Below, piece by piece: positions 8,733 through 17,883 of a stretch of 64,000 nt of DNA. Numbering within the stretch: the stretch's first letter is position 1; the number at the start of each line of letters is the position of its first letter. The notes beneath the pieces are model-generated. The model was not told where the DNA came from and did no database searches. It was given only the letters and a program-made list of their open reading frames with translations. Source of the stretch: UBA6183 sp943372215 (lineage in GTDB: Bacteria > Bacteroidota > Bacteroidia > UKL13-3); assembly GCA_943372215.1 (NCBI GenBank), contig CALRXU020000019.1, positions 1 through 64,000 of the forward strand, written 5' to 3'. Position numbers and translations under genes: made by a program.

Positions 8733-9692
8733 ATGAAAAAAATACTTTTGAGTATACTATTTGCCGGTGGAGCGTTAGCAACATTTGCCCAGCAGGATGG
8801 CCACTTTACCCAGTTTTTCCGTTCTAAGTTAAATTATAATCCGGCATTTGCTGGCAGCGGTGGGCAGAATATTTGTGCGGGTTTAATTTGGCGTTCACAA
8901 TGGTTGGGCTTTGGTTCTAAAGATAAGGGTTTAACCCCACAAACGATAGTTGGGGATATTCACGCACCATTGTTTCAAGGAAAACTTGGAATTGGCTTAA
9001 ATATTCAAAATGATGAGCAAGGTTTTGAAGGAACTTTAATACCAACATTGTCAATTGCTTATCACCACACTTTTCAAAATCAACATAAATTATCAGGCGG
9101 TATTGGTGTTGGGTTTATCCAAAAGTCGTTGGATGGAGGAAAACTAAAGCCACAACAACAAGGTGATGCTTTAATACCAACAGCATTGGTTAATGGCAAT
9201 GCACTTGATTTAAATCTTGGGTTGTATTATCAAATACCTGCAATTTCTATTGTAAGAGATGTATATGTTGGCCTTTCTGCTACCCACATTAATCAATCTA
9301 CCGTGGAATATGGCCCAACCAAGTACAATTCAAAACTACACACATATATTTTGGCAGGAGCAATCTATGATTTGAACTCGAGTTTTACCATCGAGCCAAA
9401 TTTATTCATCAAGAATGCGGTTAAAACCTCAGTTGACGTAAATGTGATGACTACCTATAATGGTAGAATTATGGGAGGGTTAACTTACCGTAATATTGAT
9501 GCTTTTGCTGTACTAGCGGGTTATAAATTCACTTCTAATTCAAGTTTAATGGTGTCTTATGATGTTACAACCAGTAAGATAGCCAGTTTTAGCAATGGTA
9601 CTATTGAGGCATCTTACCGCCATTGTTTTGGGTTTAAAACTACTCCGCCAGTTAAAACTATACGCCCAATCTATACACCAAGATTTTTATAG
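8733..9692 (+). CDS. porP: PorP/SprF family type IX secretion outer-membrane protein
   Basis: A 319-residue predicted outer-membrane barrel with signal peptide MKKILLSILFAGGALATFAQ. The start of the mature protein, QDGHFTQFFRSKLNYNPAFAGS, is the defining motif of the PorP/SprF family (compare QYMFNxxxxNPAYAG). These barrels partner the GldK/PorK-GldN/PorN ring or act with large adhesins such as SprB. Being immediately upstream of gldKLMN is the order of the Porphyromonas gingivalis porPKLMN cluster, which favours the core PorP role over that of a SprF paralogue. The 118-base gap to gldK contains its own promoter. Confidence 0.9.
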   Translation: MKKILLSILFAGGALATFAQQDGHFTQFFRSKLNYNPAFAGSGGQNICAGLIWRSQWLGFGSKDKGLTPQTIVGDIHAPLFQGKLGIGLNIQNDEQGFEGTLIPTLSIAYHHTFQNQHKLSGGIGVGFIQKSLDGGKLKPQQQGDALIPTALVNGNALDLNLGLYYQIPAISIVRDVYVGLSATHINQSTVEYGPTKYNSKLHTYILAGAIYDLNSSFTIEPNLFIKNAVKTSVDVNVMTTYNGRIMGGLTYRNIDAFAVLAGYKFTSNSSLMVSYDVTTSKIASFSNGTIEASYRHCFGFKTTPPVKTIRPIYTPRFL

Positions 9693-9750
9693 TTATTAAC
9701 AATAATTTAAGGAATAATACCGTTTATATATAAAAAAAAAGGCACTTTAA

Positions 9751-9780
9751 TTGTTTTATTAACCAAAATATATAATTTTG
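9751..9780 (+). promoter_or_regulatory. Bacteroidota-type promoter before gldK
   Basis: TTG at 9751-9753 is followed by 19 bases and TAATTTTG at 9773-9780, matching the -33 TTG / -7 TAnnTTTG consensus. It lies 30 bases upstream of the gldK ATG and suggests gldKLMN can be transcribed independently of porP. Confidence 0.65.
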
Positions 9781-9810
9781 CCTTATTCAAACTAACTATA
9801 TCATTGTAAA

Positions 9811-11106
9811 ATGAAAAATATGAAGTGGTTTATATGCACCTTGGTTCTGGTAACCTTCATCGGCTGTTCAAGCGATGATCGCGGGGAACTAACTGGTGTA
9901 CCTGGGAGAAAACCGTGGTTTCATCCGCAACCTTATGGAACAATCTATGTTCCTTCAGGGTCATTGCACGTTGGAGCCAACGAACAAGATGTTCCTATGG
10001 CACAGATTGCTCCAAATCGCCAAATTACCATCACGGCATTTTGGATGGATGAAACTGAAATCACCAACAACGAGTATCGTCAGTTCGTATACTGGGTGCA
10101 GGATTCTTTATTCAGAGCAAAATTGGCAGAAGCTGATCCTGATAAATACTTTTTGCCATTAGCAGAGGGCGAAGAGGACGAAGGAGAGCGTAGTTTAGAT
10201 TGGGATCAAAAAATAGAAGAAGAAGATATCAAAGCAAACGAAGAGATAAAAACATTTTTCTATAACCAAGCTGAAACATACTTTAGGGTTAAACAAATTG
10301 ACGTTAGAAAATTAAGGTATGTTTATGACTTTATAGATCAACGTGCAGCCGCTCAGGTAAAACGTCAAAACTGGAAAAACATAAATAGGGCCGATTATAA
10401 AAAACGTAAAGACGTAGAAATTTACCCAGATACTTTGGTTTTTATCAGAGATTACACATACTCTTATAATGAGCCAATGACTCAAGTTTACTTCTGGCAT
10501 CCTAAATATGATGACTATCCAGTAGTTGGTATCAATTGGAATCAAGCTAATGCTTTTTGTGATTGGAGAACCAAATACCTAAATACTTTTTATTCGGATA
10601 TTGAGGAGCCAGCCGTTACAAGTTTTAGATTACCAACTGAATATGAATGGGAATATGCAGCCCGTGGAGGTAGAGATCAAAGCATGTACCCTTGGGGAGG
10701 CCCTTACATTCGCAATGCAAAAGGGTGCGCATTGGCTAACTTCAAACCAGGAAGGGGCGAGTATAGTTCTGATGGTGGTGTTTATCCGATTCGTGTAGCA
10801 TCTTATTTCCCGAATGATTTTGGATTATATGACATGGCAGGTAACTTAGCAGAATGGACCAGCACTGCTTATGCAGAAACCGGCAACCTATTTACCCATG
10901 ATTTGAATCCAGATTACCAATACGATGCCAAAGAGTCTGATCCAGAAACACTGAAACGTAAAACAACCAGAGGCGGTTCATGGAAAGATGTGGGCTACTA
11001 CATACAAAATGGAACAAGAAACTATGAATACCAGGATAGCTGTAATTCTTATGTTGGATTCCGTTGTGTAATGAGCTACATAGGTCGTTCAAACAGGGAC
11101 AAATAG
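9811..11106 (+). CDS. gldK: Gliding motility / T9SS lipoprotein GldK (PorK)
   Basis: A 431-residue lipoprotein: the N-terminal hydrophobic segment ends in a lipobox (VTFIGC, Cys19). The body is a formylglycine-generating-enzyme/sulfatase-modifying-factor fold, with YVPSGSLHVGANEQD, TAFWMDETEITNNEYRQFV, SFRLPTEYEWEYAARGG, GLYDMAGNLAEWT and a terminal SYVGFRCVM. In GldK the fold is structural: with GldN it builds the periplasmic ring attached to the outer membrane around the T9SS motor. An acidic and charged insert occupies roughly residues 110-190. It heads gldKLMN. Confidence 0.95.
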   Translation: MKNMKWFICTLVLVTFIGCSSDDRGELTGVPGRKPWFHPQPYGTIYVPSGSLHVGANEQDVPMAQIAPNRQITITAFWMDETEITNNEYRQFVYWVQDSLFRAKLAEADPDKYFLPLAEGEEDEGERSLDWDQKIEEEDIKANEEIKTFFYNQAETYFRVKQIDVRKLRYVYDFIDQRAAAQVKRQNWKNINRADYKKRKDVEIYPDTLVFIRDYTYSYNEPMTQVYFWHPKYDDYPVVGINWNQANAFCDWRTKYLNTFYSDIEEPAVTSFRLPTEYEWEYAARGGRDQSMYPWGGPYIRNAKGCALANFKPGRGEYSSDGGVYPIRVASYFPNDFGLYDMAGNLAEWTSTAYAETGNLFTHDLNPDYQYDAKESDPETLKRKTTRGGSWKDVGYYIQNGTRNYEYQDSCNSYVGFRCVMSYIGRSNRDK

Positions 11107-11165
11107 TTCCTGCTCAATTGCAAACACTTTTTTAATTTCAATAACCTAAATAAATTTAATTAAAC

Positions 11166-11978
11166 ATGTCTAGTTCAAACAGTTTCTTCGAGAGTATGGC
11201 CTTCAAAAAAATCATGGCCAAAGTTTATGGTTTTGGTGCAGCAATCGTTATTGTTGGTGCATTATTTAAGATTATGCACTGGCCATTTGCTAATCCTATG
11301 CTTATTGTAGGGTTAGGAACAGAGGCGATTATATTTTTCATATCAGCATTTGAACCATTACACAAAGAAACAGATTGGACACTTGTATATCCTGAATTGG
11401 CTGGAATAGATGCTCCAGAAAAAGAAAAAGAGAAAAAACCAAAAGGAACTGTTACCCAACAATTGGATCAAATGTTAGCTGAAGCCAAAGTTGGCCCTGA
11501 GTTGATTCAAAGTTTAGGCAATGGCTTAAAGAGTTTGAGCGAAAATGTTACAGACCTGAAAGACCTTTCTACAGCAGCTGTTGCAACTGATGAATACACC
11601 AAAAGCGTTCAAAGTGCAACGTCTTCGGTAAATGGTATCAGCAGTTCATATGCCAAAGCGGTTGACGCTATCGGTGGTTTAGTAACCGCATCAGAAGGTT
11701 CTAAAGAGTATGGAACTCAAATTGAGCGCATGACTAAGAATTTAACATCTTTAAACGCGGTTTATGAGTTAGAAATTTCTGAGTCAAACAACCACCTAAA
11801 GTCAATTAATGATTTTGTTGGCAATTTGGCCAAAGTTGCAAGCAGCTTAGCTGATACCCAAGGAGAAGCAGATAAATTTAAAAGTGAAATTGGTAAATTA
11901 TCAAACAATTTAAATGCCTTGAATAACGTTTATGGTAATATGCTTACCGCAATGAACGTGAATCGTACCTCAAACTAA
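11166..11978 (+). CDS. gldL: T9SS / gliding motor protein GldL (PorL)
   Basis: A 270-residue inner-membrane protein. Two helices near the N terminus (about residues 20-37 and 44-62) flank the conserved MHWPF loop. The rest is a long helical cytoplasmic region. GldL pentamers surround a GldM dimer and convert proton-motive force into rotation that powers gliding and type IX secretion. Glu53 in the second helix (GLGTEAIIFF) matches the position of the functionally important glutamate in characterised GldL; that equivalence is from memory. It follows gldK by 59 bases. Confidence 0.95.
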   Translation: MSSSNSFFESMAFKKIMAKVYGFGAAIVIVGALFKIMHWPFANPMLIVGLGTEAIIFFISAFEPLHKETDWTLVYPELAGIDAPEKEKEKKPKGTVTQQLDQMLAEAKVGPELIQSLGNGLKSLSENVTDLKDLSTAAVATDEYTKSVQSATSSVNGISSSYAKAVDAIGGLVTASEGSKEYGTQIERMTKNLTSLNAVYELEISESNNHLKSINDFVGNLAKVASSLADTQGEADKFKSEIGKLSNNLNALNNVYGNMLTAMNVNRTSN

Positions 11979-12034
11979 TTGAGGCTTGCATAATTAATAT
12001 TGTTTCACATAATTAACTAAAGGAGAAAATAACA

Positions 12035-13624
12035 ATGGCAGGAGGTAATGTATCACCAAGGCAGAAGATGATTAACATGATGTATCTCGTGTTAACGGCT
12101 CTTTTGGCCTTGAACGTATCTGCAGAGATTCTTAAAGCCTTTCACTTGGTGGAAGTGAGTTTGGAGAAATCTTCTGGTAATATAGATACAAAAAACAAAC
12201 AGGTTATGGGTGCCATAGAGAAATATCATAATGATTTTCCTAATGACGCAAATGCAACTGATATTTATAATAAGGCAAAAAAAGCAAGAGATATTTCGAA
12301 TGCTTCTGTGAAGTATTTAGAAGACATCAAGGAAACCATCATAAAAGGAGCAGACGGTAGAAAAGAAGATTCTAATGGTGATGGAAAGGTAAGTGATGAG
12401 GAAATTGTAAAGCCGGATGATGTTGAAAATCATGCTAACCTCATGATTAATCAAGGAAAAGGAAAAGAGGTTAGGGATAAAATTAACAAAACAAGAGATG
12501 ATTTATTTGCACTCTTACCTAAAGACAAACATGCGGGCCTAAAATCTGATTTGCAAACTGAAGACTTTATGGTTGAAGGTTCAAAACAAACTTGGGAATC
12601 AGTAATGTTTGAACATTCCCCAGCAGCAGCTGTTGTTACGTTATTAACAAAGATGCAAGGTGATGTGCGCAATACAGAAGCTCAAATATTAGATGAGTTA
12701 AGGAAGTCAATTACAGCTAACGATTTCTCATTTGATAAGTTAGAAGCAAAAGTTATTCCTACAAGCGGAACTTATGTTACTGCAGGTGGTAAATATACCG
12801 CAGAAATTTTTGTTGCCGCTTCTTCCTCAAAACAGGAAGCCGACATTAAAGTGAATGGAGGAACCATTAAAACAGATGGAGGTATTGGTTTATATGAAGT
12901 AACAGCATCTGGTGAAGGAGAAAAGGAGTACACTGCTATTATTACAGCTAAAAAGCCGAATGGAACCACAGAGACTTATACGGTGAAGCAGAAGTACACT
13001 GTGGTGCCTCCAATTGCGGTAATATCTGCAACCAAAATGAATGTGGTATACATTGGTTTGGAAAATCCAATCTCAGTATCTGTGCCGGGTTATGCAGCTG
13101 CGGAGGTAACTCCAATTTTAGAGCCGGCAAGTGGCGGTACCTTAAAGAAAGACCCTAAATCAAAAAGTGGTGCTTACATTCTAACAGTAAATGGTTCTGC
13201 GGGTAAAATAAAAATTGTTTGCTCTGTAAAGGATAAAACATCTAACGCAACAAAACGCATGGGTGAACAAGAATACCGAGTAAGAAAAGTGCCAGATCCA
13301 ACCCCTTCTTTAGGAACAATTGACAAGAGTGGTGCCATCGCATCAGCTGTTTTAAGGTCACAATCTTCTGTTCGTGCACCATTAAATGGTTTTGCTTTTG
13401 AAGGTATTTCATATATTCCATACGAATATAAGTTTGCGATTTTGTATAAAAGAGGCGGAACACCATTTACTGCCGAAGGAAAATCTGCAGCTTTAACTCC
13501 TCCAATGCAAGCCGCATTATCTAAAGTAGCTAAAGGAGATAAGGTGTTGATTTACGAAATCAAGGTAAAAGGACCTGATGGACAAAGACAATTGCCATCT
13601 CCGTTGATTTTTGATATCCAATAA
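12035..13624 (+). CDS. gldM: T9SS / gliding motor shaft protein GldM (PorM)
   Basis: A 529-residue protein whose conserved N terminus (SPRQKMINMMYLVLTALLALNVS) is a short cytoplasmic tip and single membrane helix. Four periplasmic domains (D1-D4) follow, beta-rich in the second half. The GldM dimer spans the periplasm, linking the GldL motor to the GldK/GldN ring. An unusual feature is a perfect EF-hand-like loop in D1, residues 112-123 (D-S-N-G-D-G-K-V-S-D-E-E, bases 12368-12403). A purine-rich AAAGGAG lies upstream of the ATG. It is followed two bases later by gldN. Confidence 0.95.
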   Translation: MAGGNVSPRQKMINMMYLVLTALLALNVSAEILKAFHLVEVSLEKSSGNIDTKNKQVMGAIEKYHNDFPNDANATDIYNKAKKARDISNASVKYLEDIKETIIKGADGRKEDSNGDGKVSDEEIVKPDDVENHANLMINQGKGKEVRDKINKTRDDLFALLPKDKHAGLKSDLQTEDFMVEGSKQTWESVMFEHSPAAAVVTLLTKMQGDVRNTEAQILDELRKSITANDFSFDKLEAKVIPTSGTYVTAGGKYTAEIFVAASSSKQEADIKVNGGTIKTDGGIGLYEVTASGEGEKEYTAIITAKKPNGTTETYTVKQKYTVVPPIAVISATKMNVVYIGLENPISVSVPGYAAAEVTPILEPASGGTLKKDPKSKSGAYILTVNGSAGKIKIVCSVKDKTSNATKRMGEQEYRVRKVPDPTPSLGTIDKSGAIASAVLRSQSSVRAPLNGFAFEGISYIPYEYKFAILYKRGGTPFTAEGKSAALTPPMQAALSKVAKGDKVLIYEIKVKGPDGQRQLPSPLIFDIQ

Positions 13625-13626
13625 AT

Positions 13627-14484
13627 ATGAAAAAGTTAATTTTTGTAGCAGTTCTTCTTTTTGTTTCAGTTTTTGCTGATGCACAGGGTGTTTATGATGA
13701 TTTTATTTATACCCGTCAGGCAGTAACCGAACGTAAAGTGATTGATTGGCCATACTTGCGTGAAGCAGATGTGATGTGGGCAAAACGTGTTTGGCGAGTG
13801 ATTGATACCCGTCAAAAACAAAATCAACCCATGAACTGGCCTAAGAATCCATTAAATATTATTATTTACAATGCGATTCTGTCAGGTAAGTTAACTGCTT
13901 ACAGAGACGACTCTTTATCAGGTTTTATGACACCTGAGGAATTTAGGTTATTTGGAGCGGGTAAAGAGCCTGTTAAAAAGTTATACGATGAGAATGGCGA
14001 TCCTGACGACCCGACAAATGTTTATTATGATACAGTAGAAATTACAAAAACTGCTGCTGATATTAAGAAATACAAAGTGGTTGAGGATTGGATTTTTGAT
14101 AAGAAAGAATCTAGAATGTATGTGCGGATTATTGCCATAGCACCTATGGTTCCATTTACTGTAGCTGGGCAGGAGTCAGGTGAGGTTGAGTGGGCTTGGT
14201 TAAAATACCATAAGGATGTAAGTGATGCCGATCCATTTGATATAAGAGGCACTTTGGTTAACATGGAGGTATTTAACAGGCAGAATGATGCGGCTCGTTT
14301 AACTTATGACGATTGGTTTGAGCAGCGACTTTTTACTAGTTATATTGTAAAAGAAGCTAACCCTTACGATCAATACATCAACCAGTTTAAAGAGTTTAAA
14401 GAAGATAATTTAGGAGCCTTACTTGAAGCAGAGCGTATTAAAAACGAGCTCTTCGAAAAGGAGCATGATCTTTGGGAATATTAA
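13627..14484 (+). CDS. gldN: T9SS / gliding motility ring protein GldN (PorN)
   Basis: A 285-residue periplasmic protein with signal peptide ending at FADAQ. Conserved elements include YDDFIYTRQAVTERKVIDWPYLREADVMW near the N terminus, WPKNPLNIIIYNAI, and YDDWFEQRLFTSYIVKEANPYD near the C terminus. GldN binds GldK to form the large periplasmic ring and contacts GldM. It starts two bases after the gldM stop and ends the operon just before a bidirectional terminator. Confidence 0.95.
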   Translation: MKKLIFVAVLLFVSVFADAQGVYDDFIYTRQAVTERKVIDWPYLREADVMWAKRVWRVIDTRQKQNQPMNWPKNPLNIIIYNAILSGKLTAYRDDSLSGFMTPEEFRLFGAGKEPVKKLYDENGDPDDPTNVYYDTVEITKTAADIKKYKVVEDWIFDKKESRMYVRIIAIAPMVPFTVAGQESGEVEWAWLKYHKDVSDADPFDIRGTLVNMEVFNRQNDAARLTYDDWFEQRLFTSYIVKEANPYDQYINQFKEFKEDNLGALLEAERIKNELFEKEHDLWEY

Positions 14485-14492
14485 TTCCTGAT

Positions 14493-14523
14493 AAAAGCCC
14501 AAACATCTGTTTGGGCTTTTTTT
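14493..14523. terminator. Bidirectional terminator between gldN and dtd
   Basis: AAAAGCCCAAA and TTTGGGCTTTT form a hairpin with a short CATCTG-type loop and T tracts on both sides. It can end gldKLMN on the plus strand and the fluC-rsgA-dtd unit on the minus strand. Confidence 0.9.
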
Positions 14524-14974
14524 ATGCCCTATTTTTACTATCTATAATAATGGTTACTGGGCCATCGTTTACCAAACTTACTTGCATACTTGCTCCAAAC
14601 TCACCCGTTTCAATCTGCTTAGAGTAGTTGCTGCTTAAGGTGGTTAAAAAACGGTTATACAGCTGCTTGGCTTGTTCGGGGGGAGCAGCTTTTATATAGC
14701 TGGGCCGATTGCCTTTTTGTGTACTTGCCAATAAGGTAAATTGGCTGACCACCAAAATTTGTCCATTTGTATCAGCGCAACTTAAGTTCATTTGGCCTGT
14801 AGCATCATTAAAAATGCGCAAGTTGATGAGCTTTTTGCAAATCCACTCAAAGTCTTCTTGGGTATCAGTTACCTCAAATCCGGCAAGTACCAACAGCCCA
14901 TGTTGTATAGAGCCGATTGTTTGCTGATTAACAGAAACAGCCGCGGATAAAACTCGTTGCACAACAATTCTCAT
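14522..14974 (-). CDS. dtd: D-aminoacyl-tRNA deacylase
   Basis: A 150-residue protein that hydrolyses D-amino acids (and Gly mischarged on tRNA-Ala) from tRNA. It starts MRIVVQRV, contains the SQFTL motif (cross-subunit active site) and the Gly-cis-Pro motif in NDGPVTIIID, plus NRPSYIKAAPP. Length is standard. It sits one base downstream of rsgA in the order fluC-rsgA-dtd on the minus strand. Confidence 0.95.
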   Translation of the reverse strand: MRIVVQRVLSAAVSVNQQTIGSIQHGLLVLAGFEVTDTQEDFEWICKKLINLRIFNDATGQMNLSCADTNGQILVVSQFTLLASTQKGNRPSYIKAAPPEQAKQLYNRFLTTLSSNYSKQIETGEFGASMQVSLVNDGPVTIIIDSKNRA

Positions 14975-14975
14975 G

Positions 14976-15896
14976 TTAATAGTACAAATCTTGTTTGGTT
15001 AATATATTCACGTAACTGTGGTAACGTTCTTCTCTTATTCTGCCTTCTTCTACCGCCTGTTTCACTGCGCAGTGGGGTTCATTCAAATGTTTGCAGTTGT
15101 TAAATCGGCACTGGTTTATATAAGGCTTCATATCAAGAAAATAATGCGATATCTCAGCTTCATTAAAATCAACCAAGCCAAATTCTTTTATTCCTGGTGT
15201 ATCAATAATGTACCCGCCAAATGAAAGCTCAAACATTTCGGCAAATGTGGTGGTATGTTTGCCTTTTTGTGAAGAGTCTGATATGTTTCCTGTTTTCAGG
15301 TTTAATCCGCTTGAGATGTGGTTTAGTAAACTGGATTTACCCACACCGGAGTGGCCTGAAATGAGTGTGGTTTTATTGGCAAGCAGTTCCTTTAACTTTA
15401 GCGTATTTGTGGCTTCAGGTACTGAGGTGCTAAAGCAAGTGTAACCCATGTTGCTATAAATAGACATGGTGTCTTCCAGCATTTCGCGCAATTCATGGTG
15501 GTATAAATCGTCTTTATTAAACACCAAGATGGTGGGAATATGGTAAGCTTCTGCAGTTAAAATAAATCGGTCAATGAAACCTAACGATGTTTGGGGTTGA
15601 ACCAAGGACGCCACAAGCAACGCCTGATCAATATTACTCGCAATAATGTGGGTTTGTTTAGAGAGGTTACTCGATTTTCTGATGATGTAATTTTTACGGT
15701 CTTCAATTTTGTTGATGATGCCAGTTTCGTTTTCTGGTTCAATTTCATATTCCACGATATCCCCAACTGCTATTGGATTGGTATGTTTGATATCATCGAG
15801 CCTGAATTTCCCTTTAATACGACATTGAATAAATCCTTTTTGCGCTGTTCTAACCGTGTACCAACTCCCTGTTGATTTAATTACCACACCTTTCAT
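14976..15896 (-). CDS. rsgA: Ribosome small-subunit-dependent GTPase A
   Basis: A 306-residue circularly permuted GTPase acting in late 30S maturation. An N-terminal OB-fold covers about residues 1-70. The G motifs then appear in permuted order: G4 FNKDD, G1 GHSGVGKSSLLN and G3 DTPGIKEFGL. The C-terminal zinc knuckle is visible as CRFNNCKHLNEPHC. It abuts the fluC stop and precedes dtd by one base. Confidence 0.96.
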   Translation of the reverse strand: MKGVVIKSTGSWYTVRTAQKGFIQCRIKGKFRLDDIKHTNPIAVGDIVEYEIEPENETGIINKIEDRKNYIIRKSSNLSKQTHIIASNIDQALLVASLVQPQTSLGFIDRFILTAEAYHIPTILVFNKDDLYHHELREMLEDTMSIYSNMGYTCFSTSVPEATNTLKLKELLANKTTLISGHSGVGKSSLLNHISSGLNLKTGNISDSSQKGKHTTTFAEMFELSFGGYIIDTPGIKEFGLVDFNEAEISHYFLDMKPYINQCRFNNCKHLNEPHCAVKQAVEEGRIREERYHSYVNILTKQDLYY

Positions 15897-16274
15897 TTAG
15901 CTGATTAGTTTATATAGGTTGTATCCCAGCCATGCCGCTACCAAGCCAAATAGGTTGCTGGAAACAATGTAGGTGATGGCAATAAAACCCTTACGTGCCT
16001 CAAACAGTTGTATACTTTCAGCTGCAAAAGCACTAAAAGTAGTAAAGCCTCCCAGTATACCTGTGGTAACAAATGTGAGCAAAAGTTGGTTGGGAGTAGT
16101 TGGTTTAAGAAAAAAGGCAAGCGCAATGCCAATAAACAGACATCCAGTTACATTAATTAAAAACGTGTGGATAGGGAAAACGGTGTTGACTTCTGGTTTT
16201 AATAACATGTTTAACCCGAATCGTAAACCCGCTCCAATGCCCCCTCCCAACATAACATAAAGTAAGGTTTTCAC
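15897..16274 (-). CDS. crcB: Fluoride channel FluC/CrcB
   Basis: About 125 residues with four membrane helices. The family signature GGFTTFSAFAAES lies in the third helix and GGGIGAGLRFGLN in the first. FluC is a dual-topology dimeric F- channel that relieves cytoplasmic fluoride. The open frame extends upstream to an ATG at 16301, but the GTG at 16274 (VKTLLYVMLGGG) gives the usual family N terminus and is preferred. No fluoride riboswitch could be recognised in the short leader. The stop abuts the rsgA start. Confidence 0.9.
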   Translation of the reverse strand: MKTLLYVMLGGGIGAGLRFGLNMLLKPEVNTVFPIHTFLINVTGCLFIGIALAFFLKPTTPNQLLLTFVTTGILGGFTTFSAFAAESIQLFEARKGFIAITYIVSSNLFGLVAAWLGYNLYKLIS

Positions 16275-16410
16275 TGGGTAAATATAACACATATTTAGCA
16301 TTCTATATCTTGGGTATTGGTAAATGGGGTTAAGCTGCAGCTTAAATTTCTTCTTAAAAACAGATTAAAAGAACAAACTAAAAGTGTATTTTGCATCAAA
16401 GCATATTGTA

Positions 16411-17319
16411 TTGAAAGCGATAATTGATTTAGGAACAAATACATTTCATCTGTTTATAGCAGATGTAAAAGGCACTAAGCTTGTGGAGTATTATAAATTG
16501 CAGATTCCTGTAAAACTGGGTAAAGGTGGTATTAACAATAATATCATCACGCCTGAATCTTTTAAGCGGGGCTTGCAAGCTTTACAAGAGTTTAAGAAGT
16601 ACATTGATCAGTTTGGTGTAACGGAAGTGTGTGCTTTTGCTACTTCTGCTTTGCGCAATGCCAATAATGGAAGTGATTTTATAGCACAAGCCCAATTACA
16701 ATGTGGAATTAGCATCACCGTTATTTCAGGTGATGAAGAGGCCAGTTATATTTATAAAGGGGTAATACAGTCATTTAACATGCCCAATGAACCTGTTTTG
16801 GTAATGGATATTGGTGGAGGAAGTGTAGAGTTTATCATAGGAATTCAGGAACAAGTATTGTACAAACGAAGTTTTGAAGTTGGTGCTGCACGTTTGTTGG
16901 AGAAATTTCATAGGCATAACCCAATTGCAGAAGAGGAGGTGAATGAAGTTGTTGATTATTTGGAAGAGGTTTTATCACCGCTTAAAGAGGCCGTATCTAT
17001 TCACCAGCCTAAGGTATTGGTTGGTGCGGCCGGGTCGTTTGAAACCTTAACGGATGTGGTGATAAAGGATTTGGCGGTGATTCCTTTATCGTTAAGCAGA
17101 AGTGCATGCGAGATTAGGCGAGAAGATTTTGATGTGTTTGTAGAAATCATGAAAACATCAACATTGGCACAACGAATGAAGTTAAAAGGAATGATTGACT
17201 TTAGGGTGGAGATGATTACGGTAGCCGCTTTGTTAATGGATGTGGTGGTGCAATCGTTTGGGATAAAACGAATCATTACATCCGATTATGCATTAAAAGA
17301 AGGGGTGTTGTTTAGTTAA
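16411..17319 (+). CDS. ppx: Ppx/GppA family exopolyphosphatase
   Basis: About 300 residues, the short two-domain form of the Ppx/GppA phosphatases (ASKHA fold). Visible motifs are AIIDLGTNTFHLFI at the start, CAFATSALRNANNG, ISVISGDEEASYIYKG-like sequence and VMDIGGGSVEFIIG. They hydrolyse polyphosphate and/or pppGpp, and the substrate is not decided by sequence. A GTG-initiated frame opens at 16384, but TTG at 16411 places the start directly before KAIIDLGTNT as is usual, so it is chosen. It converges on maf with an eight-base overlap. Confidence 0.9.
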   Translation: MKAIIDLGTNTFHLFIADVKGTKLVEYYKLQIPVKLGKGGINNNIITPESFKRGLQALQEFKKYIDQFGVTEVCAFATSALRNANNGSDFIAQAQLQCGISITVISGDEEASYIYKGVIQSFNMPNEPVLVMDIGGGSVEFIIGIQEQVLYKRSFEVGAARLLEKFHRHNPIAEEEVNEVVDYLEEVLSPLKEAVSIHQPKVLVGAAGSFETLTDVVIKDLAVIPLSLSRSACEIRREDFDVFVEIMKTSTLAQRMKLKGMIDFRVEMITVAALLMDVVVQSFGIKRIITSDYALKEGVLFS

Positions 17320-17878
17320 ATGTCTTCAATACTTCGTATAGTTTTGATACAGGAAGCCCCATAACGTTATAGAAACAGCCATTAATTTTAGTTACAGCAA
17401 CGTAACCAAACCAATCTTGTATGCCATAACTTCCTGCTTTGTCAAAGGGTTTGTAGTGCTTGATGTAGTGCCATATTTCTTCATCAGTAAGCGATTTAAT
17501 AAATACTTCACTGCTATCAAAAAAGGAAAGCTGTTTTTCGTGGCTTCGTAAACAAACACCAGTATAAACCACATGTGTGGTGCCACAAATTTCTTTGAGC
17601 ATATCATAAGCTTCTTGTTCATTAGCCGGTTTGTTTAATACATGGTTATTTACCCAAACAATGGTATCCGCAGTAACCAATATTTCATGTTCAGGAATGG
17701 TGTGCGGGTAACCCCCTGATTTTTTTTCAGCGAGGTACACAGCTATTTCTTGCCCTTTTAAATGTTCTGGAAAAGTTTCATCCACATCATAAATCTTAAC
17801 TTCGTAAGGCAACTCAAGTCCTTTAATCAGCTCTTGTCTTCTTGGTGATTTAGACGCTAAAAGAATTTTTTTTGTCAT
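17312..17878 (-). CDS. maf: Maf family nucleotide pyrophosphatase
   Basis: A 188-residue Maf/YhdE protein that hydrolyses dTTP, UTP and modified nucleotides. The N-terminal LLASKSPRRQELIKGL is the Maf signature. VTADTIVW carries the catalytic acid and the C-terminal half has GSYGIQDWFG and YNVMGLPVSKLYEVL. It is five bases downstream of the Ldh_2 gene and is the last gene of a minus-strand run beginning at 22016. Confidence 0.95.
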   Translation of the reverse strand: MTKKILLASKSPRRQELIKGLELPYEVKIYDVDETFPEHLKGQEIAVYLAEKKSGGYPHTIPEHEILVTADTIVWVNNHVLNKPANEQEAYDMLKEICGTTHVVYTGVCLRSHEKQLSFFDSSEVFIKSLTDEEIWHYIKHYKPFDKAGSYGIQDWFGYVAVTKINGCFYNVMGLPVSKLYEVLKTFN

Positions 17879-17883
17879 GTTAT

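Noticed and set aside
16275..16383. Fluoride riboswitch upstream of crcB
   Set aside because: The leader is short and no pseudoknot-forming fluoride aptamer motif was recognisable.
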